From positions 3,493,452 through 3,557,451 of the forward strand of contig KL647294.1 in the NCBI GenBank assembly GCA_000727475.1: DNA of 64,000 bases, given 5' to 3'. The position numbers and the translations under genes are program-made. The stretch comes from Sarcocystis neurona (Eukaryota > Apicomplexa > Conoidasida > Eucoccidiorida > Sarcocystidae). The notes under the pieces were generated by a model, which was not told where the DNA came from, did not search any database, and saw only the letters and a list, made by a program, of their open reading frames with translations. Below are positions 60,801 through 64,000 of this stretch, one piece after another. The first letter of the stretch is position 1, and each line of letters begins with the position of its first letter.

Positions 60801-63800
60801 TACTGCAGCGTCAGCAAGGGAGGCACTGCACGCGTCGGTGAAGGAAGCACTGCGCACGTGCAGCAACAGCAGCAGCACCGGCAGCAACGCCAGCACGTTC
60901 AGGAGCAGGGGACAGCCGAGCAGTCAAAGCGGCAGCTGCAGCCCAGAGCCGCAGAGCAACATCGGCAGCAGAGGAGGCGGCCAGCAGCAGCAGGCTCGCA
61001 GCGGCAGTGGCTGCTGCAGGACCCAGCTCATCAAGAACAAGTGCACCGAACGCTCAACCTGCAACCGCCAGCGGATGAAAAGGAGGAGGCCCAGCAACAG
61101 TAGCAGCAACAGCAGCAGCGAAGAAGATGAAGGAGAAGAAGGTAGAAGAAGGAATTGGAGACGGAAAGCTGTGCATGTCATAGAACTGGTGCCACCTTCA
61201 CGAGACGCGCTGATGCAACGGTGAGCCGCTGCTGCTGTAGTGGGCTCCCAGATTTCTTCCTCGGAGTTAATTTCCTCTGGCTTTTTAGCAGTTGTGCTCT
61301 TCCTAAACGTGTTTACGTATGCATATGTATACATACGTACGTAGAATTATATAAGTATCTCCGACGAAGTATACAAATATATTCGTTGGTACATCGATGT
61401 GTATCGAGGTACTACTATGTACATATATGTGTACTTAGATATATGTACTTCTATCTTAGTACGTATTTCCACATGTATGTCCACACGTATAGGTTTTGAC
61501 ACGTGTGTGTCTGAGTAGTATGGTGTGTGTGTGTGCGTGTGTGTTTCTGGATAAAGAAAAGCGCAGCGTAGCAAGGAGAAGTTCTCTTCTCATCAGTACC
61601 GAAGAATAGAGTAACTTCTCTTTGTATGCGGGCTGCAGAGTCCTTATACATTCGAACACGTCGTCTCGCTTGCATCAGCATTCTCCTTCGCGTGCGCCGT
61701 TTTGCCACATGCGTGTGGTTTGCCTGCTCGTCGCGGTGCATATATATATATATATATATGTGTGTGTAGACTGACGCGTAAGCTACCCTTCCTGCTGCTG
61801 TAGCTGCTTCCAAGGAAAACTCATAAATGGCGTGTCACCAGTACTCCAACGGCGCCGCTCCTTGGTTGTTGGCGAAACGCGGAGGCTCACATATATGTTA
61901 GATATGTGTATATATGTATATAGATATACATGCACATCTATAAATGTGTATATATTTGTATGTGTATGAATATACAAAGATCCACGTGTATATATATGTA
62001 TATCTTAAATTCATAATACGTATGTGTACACATATATGTGTACATATGTTTACCTATACGTAGCTTTGTAGATTTGTATACATACGGACGAAGATTTTCT
62101 ACAGACTGGCTGCACCCAAGTGAATGATGACAGTCAAAAAGCGTGCAAATTCTACACAGACAGACACTGCCGAAGCGAAGAACTGCCTTTCCCACTGCAG
62201 AGAAGCTCGACTCCGCCTGCAGTGCCTCACAGCAACAATCATCTCTCCCTAGTAAGAAGTACTTCCTCGCAAAGTTTCGGCGCTGCACCAGCATTCTCGC
62301 AACGTGTATAGGTCTCTCTACATGTATCTCAAATGGGTGTAGATACACACGAACGCACAGCCACACGTCAAGGTCTATGCAGGGCATGTGCCTTCCACAG
62401 TTGAGCATGTCTTCTACTTTTTTGTCAACTTGCGTACTTGTGTTTATACATATATATATGTGAATGATTATATGTATGTATATATATGTTGTATATATAT
62501 GCATATATGTTGACACGCAGTTCTTCTGCATGGAAGTGTGTATTTATAGTAATATATTTAGAGAGAGTTTGAGTGGACCGAACGTACGTGGATCTTCTTG
62601 CACGAGGACCCTTTATTTCTAGTCTTCCCCCCTGCTCGTTCTGCCATATAAATCTGGATATTCGCATGTGCAAGTGCACGTACACGTATTATAGCTGTAT
62701 GTGCATATGGCACAGTAGGCAGGCGGGGGTCTGCGTAGGCAGAGGTGAATGGAGTTGTTTGCCTTCTTGCGTCTGTCTTCTCCTTGCGCCGGTGTGCTCC
62801 TGCCAATGCAGGGCTCTTGCAGTAGCTCGGGCAGCGATATGCGCTCCTGTCGATCGGATGTGCGTAGAGCTGTTGTTTGCCGTTAGTGGCTTGTGCAGCA
62901 GCGACGGCTCGGAAGGAGGAGACGGAGGAGGGTCCTTTCCCTTTCCTCCGCTTGCTGCTATCCTGCACACACTGCATGTTATCACTCGAACGCATGAGCA
63001 TTCCAAGCTGCTGCACGCAGCGTATACCGAGGCCGCTGCACGCAGGCGGAAGGTGCTGCAGCACCGGGAAGAGACGAGCGGCAGTGAAAAGAAGGGGAGG
63101 GAGACTGCAAAGCGTTTCTCAAGTTCGTCGCCGGAGAGACGATCCGAAACGCTCTCAGCGCTGCTGGTGCCTGCCGCACGGCAACCACAGATCAAGCAGC
63201 AGCAAAAGCAGCAAGAGGATCAACAGCCCACGCGCGAACGGCAGCTGAAACGGAAGCAGAAGTCCGAGAAGCACCAGCAGCAACGAAAGCAGCTGCGTAA
63301 CGGACAGGTTGTGGAAGAAGTGCAGCAACAGCAGCAGGCACACGAGGAGAAGCGAGAGCAGCGACAGCAGCACCAGCAGCTGCAGCAACAGCACCAGCAA
63401 CAGCAAGCGAAGAATCAAGAGGAGGTTGAACAGTCTCAACTGAAGAAGCACGAGCCTGGCGAACAAGGCCAGGAAAGGAAGCATCTCAACAGCAGCTTCT
63501 GGGTGGTGTGTAATGACTCTGCTGACAGCGACGGCTTATATGAACGGGATCCTCTATACTGTGTGTCTCTTTCTCCGCAACGTAAGAAGAGCGCATCACT
63601 ACGACGTGCCCAGCTGATTGAATTCCTACGGCATTTTGTGCTGCCTCCGTTGGAGCGCCCCTTGTCTGTACACTTTTCTTTGGCAGAGGTCCCTCTCTTT
63701 GCTGTCTGGCGGCTACAGCAGCAGGAGACTGCTGACACCGCGTCGTTGCTGCGGCTGTTCGGCAGCAGGAATGCTGCTGCGGCGGATTCTCTAGGAGCGT

Positions 63801-64000
63801 GCTTGCATGCATTTGATTTGCTGCATGAAAAATTTGTCTGCTGCCGCCTCTCCGGGACGCGATTCGGCGCGCGCACGGCAGCCAACGAGACTCTTGCCAC
63901 TGTTGCTGCCCGGCACGGATTTGTGGATTTGCTGCTCGCTGCTTTTTCGGCTGCCAGCTGCGTCGTAAAGATAGAGCATGCATGCAGCGCCTGTCTGTGG
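49570..64000 (+). CDS. Giant homopolymer-rich protein with PIP box, AT-hook-like motif and coiled coil (right end cut by the window)
   Basis: Proposed exons: 49570-54847, 56147-61220 and 62812 to beyond 64000; 11,541 bases, 3,847 codons so far. Phases agree at both junctions. The first ATG after an in-frame TAA (49564-49566) puts QTHLSQFF at residues 14-21. This matches the PCNA-interacting PIP box (Q-x-x-hydrophobic-x-x-aromatic-aromatic), usually near protein ends. RRGRPPSR around 993-1001 resembles an AT-hook. Residues about 1005-1135 form a Lys/Glu/Gln-rich coiled coil, followed by an acidic patch (EEEEDEE, about 1187). Most of the remainder is Ala, Gln and Ser runs coded by CAG/CTG triplets. 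Short complex islands stand out: about 1728-1780, 2569-2630, 2947-2996, 3271-3330, 3427-3460 and 3675-3847. I do not recognise a catalytic domain. The PIP box and AT-hook suggest a nuclear, replication- or chromatin-linked role; this is inference. That the three exons form one gene rests on splice phase only. Confidence 0.7.
54848..56146 (+). other. Intron 1 of the giant gene, with a five-copy diverged repeat
   Basis: 1,299 bases of TA- and GT-rich sequence between exons 1 and 2. From 55390 to 55875 a unit recurs about five times, near 55390, 55530, 55580, 55706 and 55830. Its core is CTTCTTGTGTATATAGATGG followed by TCGTCTA, ACACGTTTATATATATATG and a GCACTTG-like end. Spacing is irregular (50-140 bases) and copies differ by several substitutions. 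Confidence 0.6.
55390..55875. repeat. Irregular five-copy repeat inside the giant gene's first intron
   Basis: Diverged copies of a unit with core CTTCTTGTGTATATAGATGG and TCGTCTATACACG. Copies near 55706 and 55830 are the most alike; those near 55530 and 55580 have lost parts of the core. Confidence 0.65.
56147..61220 (+). CDS. Giant protein, exon 2: Gln, Ala and Ser tracts with complex islands
   Basis: The acceptor GCGCTGTTCGCAG|GG follows a T/G/C-rich tract, and G|GG restores Gly1760. The frame is open upstream only to 56089. It begins GVHTTAVKRQATCCLTAAAS, then a Gln/Glu block (56220-56640), Ser-rich TCT/TCC sequence (58440-58560), a helical island WFFPPVLWLSHLTELWTSAF, Ala blocks (58980-59700), a second Gln block (59905-60130), YEWWKLSKTEQKRLLQRG, and a basic end NWRRKAVHVIELVPPSRD. 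The donor CAACG|GTGAGC at 61220 is a near-consensus site in phase 2; the frame stops at 61224. Confidence 0.78.
61221..62811 (+). other. Intron 2 of the giant gene
   Basis: 1,591 bases starting GTGAGC and ending TGCAG. The content is alternating TA/TG sequence, including a (TA)n run at 61739-61758, a (GT)n run near 61530-61550 and many TATATGTATA segments. No ORF in it resembles a protein. Confidence 0.6.
62812..64000 (+). CDS. Giant protein, exon 3 (partial, runs off the right edge)
   Basis: The frame is open from 62573 to the last base and is easy to miss because it has no stop. The acceptor CCTGCCAATGCAG|G at 62811 follows a CT-rich stretch and leaves one base, completing the split Arg3451 from exon 2. 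It encodes ALAVARAAICAPVDRMCVEL, then a basic region, then a Gln/Lys/Glu coiled coil (63170-63480). About 170 residues of ordinary, hydrophobic, probably folded sequence follow (SFWVVCNDSADSDGLYER, LIEFLRHFVLPPLERPLSVH, HAFDLLHEKFVCCRLSG). I do not recognise this fold. A GTAAGA at 63581 could be an earlier donor, but the sequence beyond it still looks coding. Confidence 0.72.

Noticed and set aside
63880..63950. ETLATVAARHGFVDLLLAAF resembles an ankyrin repeat
   Set aside because: Only part of one unit matches, the TPLH signature is missing and there are no neighbouring repeats.

Overview
The window looks like nuclear DNA of a coccidian apicomplexan, most likely an Eimeria or a close eimeriid. 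The evidence is long exons packed with Ala, Gln and Ser runs built from CAG/CTG triplets, a DegP-type protease and a cytochrome b5 reductase each cut into several short exons with GT..AG introns, and no bacterial gene organisation. The genus is inferred from the CAG-coded homopolymers, which are a known hallmark of Eimeria genomes. It was not tested by any search.

Layout. Bases 1-16672 hold no gene I can identify. They contain purine-rich tracts, a degenerate TAC/ACT triplet block, several short tandem duplications and one weak minus-strand exon candidate (8734-8898). A seven-exon, plus-strand DegP/HtrA-like serine protease gene occupies 16673-31014 (970 codons; all six intron phases agree). 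It converges on a four-exon, minus-strand NADH-cytochrome b5 reductase gene at 40314-35653 (362 codons; all phases agree). The 4.6 kb between them has no recognisable gene. A gene-poor 9 kb stretch follows (40315-49569). From 49570 to the right edge runs a very large plus-strand gene: three long exons, phase-compatible, at least 3,847 codons, open at the window end. Its N-terminus carries a textbook PCNA-binding (PIP-box) motif. An AT-hook-like RGRPP motif and a long charged/Gln-rich coiled coil follow. The rest is mostly homopolymer and low-complexity sequence.

The three genes have no evident shared pathway: a secretory or organellar protease, a membrane-anchored flavin reductase, and a probable nuclear DNA- or replication-associated giant protein. 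Coding sequence of the two ordinary genes makes up only about a fifth of their spans. Their introns are 1.0-2.7 kb each and filled with alternating purine-pyrimidine sequence (TATATA, GTATAC, CACGTG) and private tandem duplications. Exon coordinates are my own reading from splice consensus, frame phase and family similarity. They would be settled by RNA-seq.
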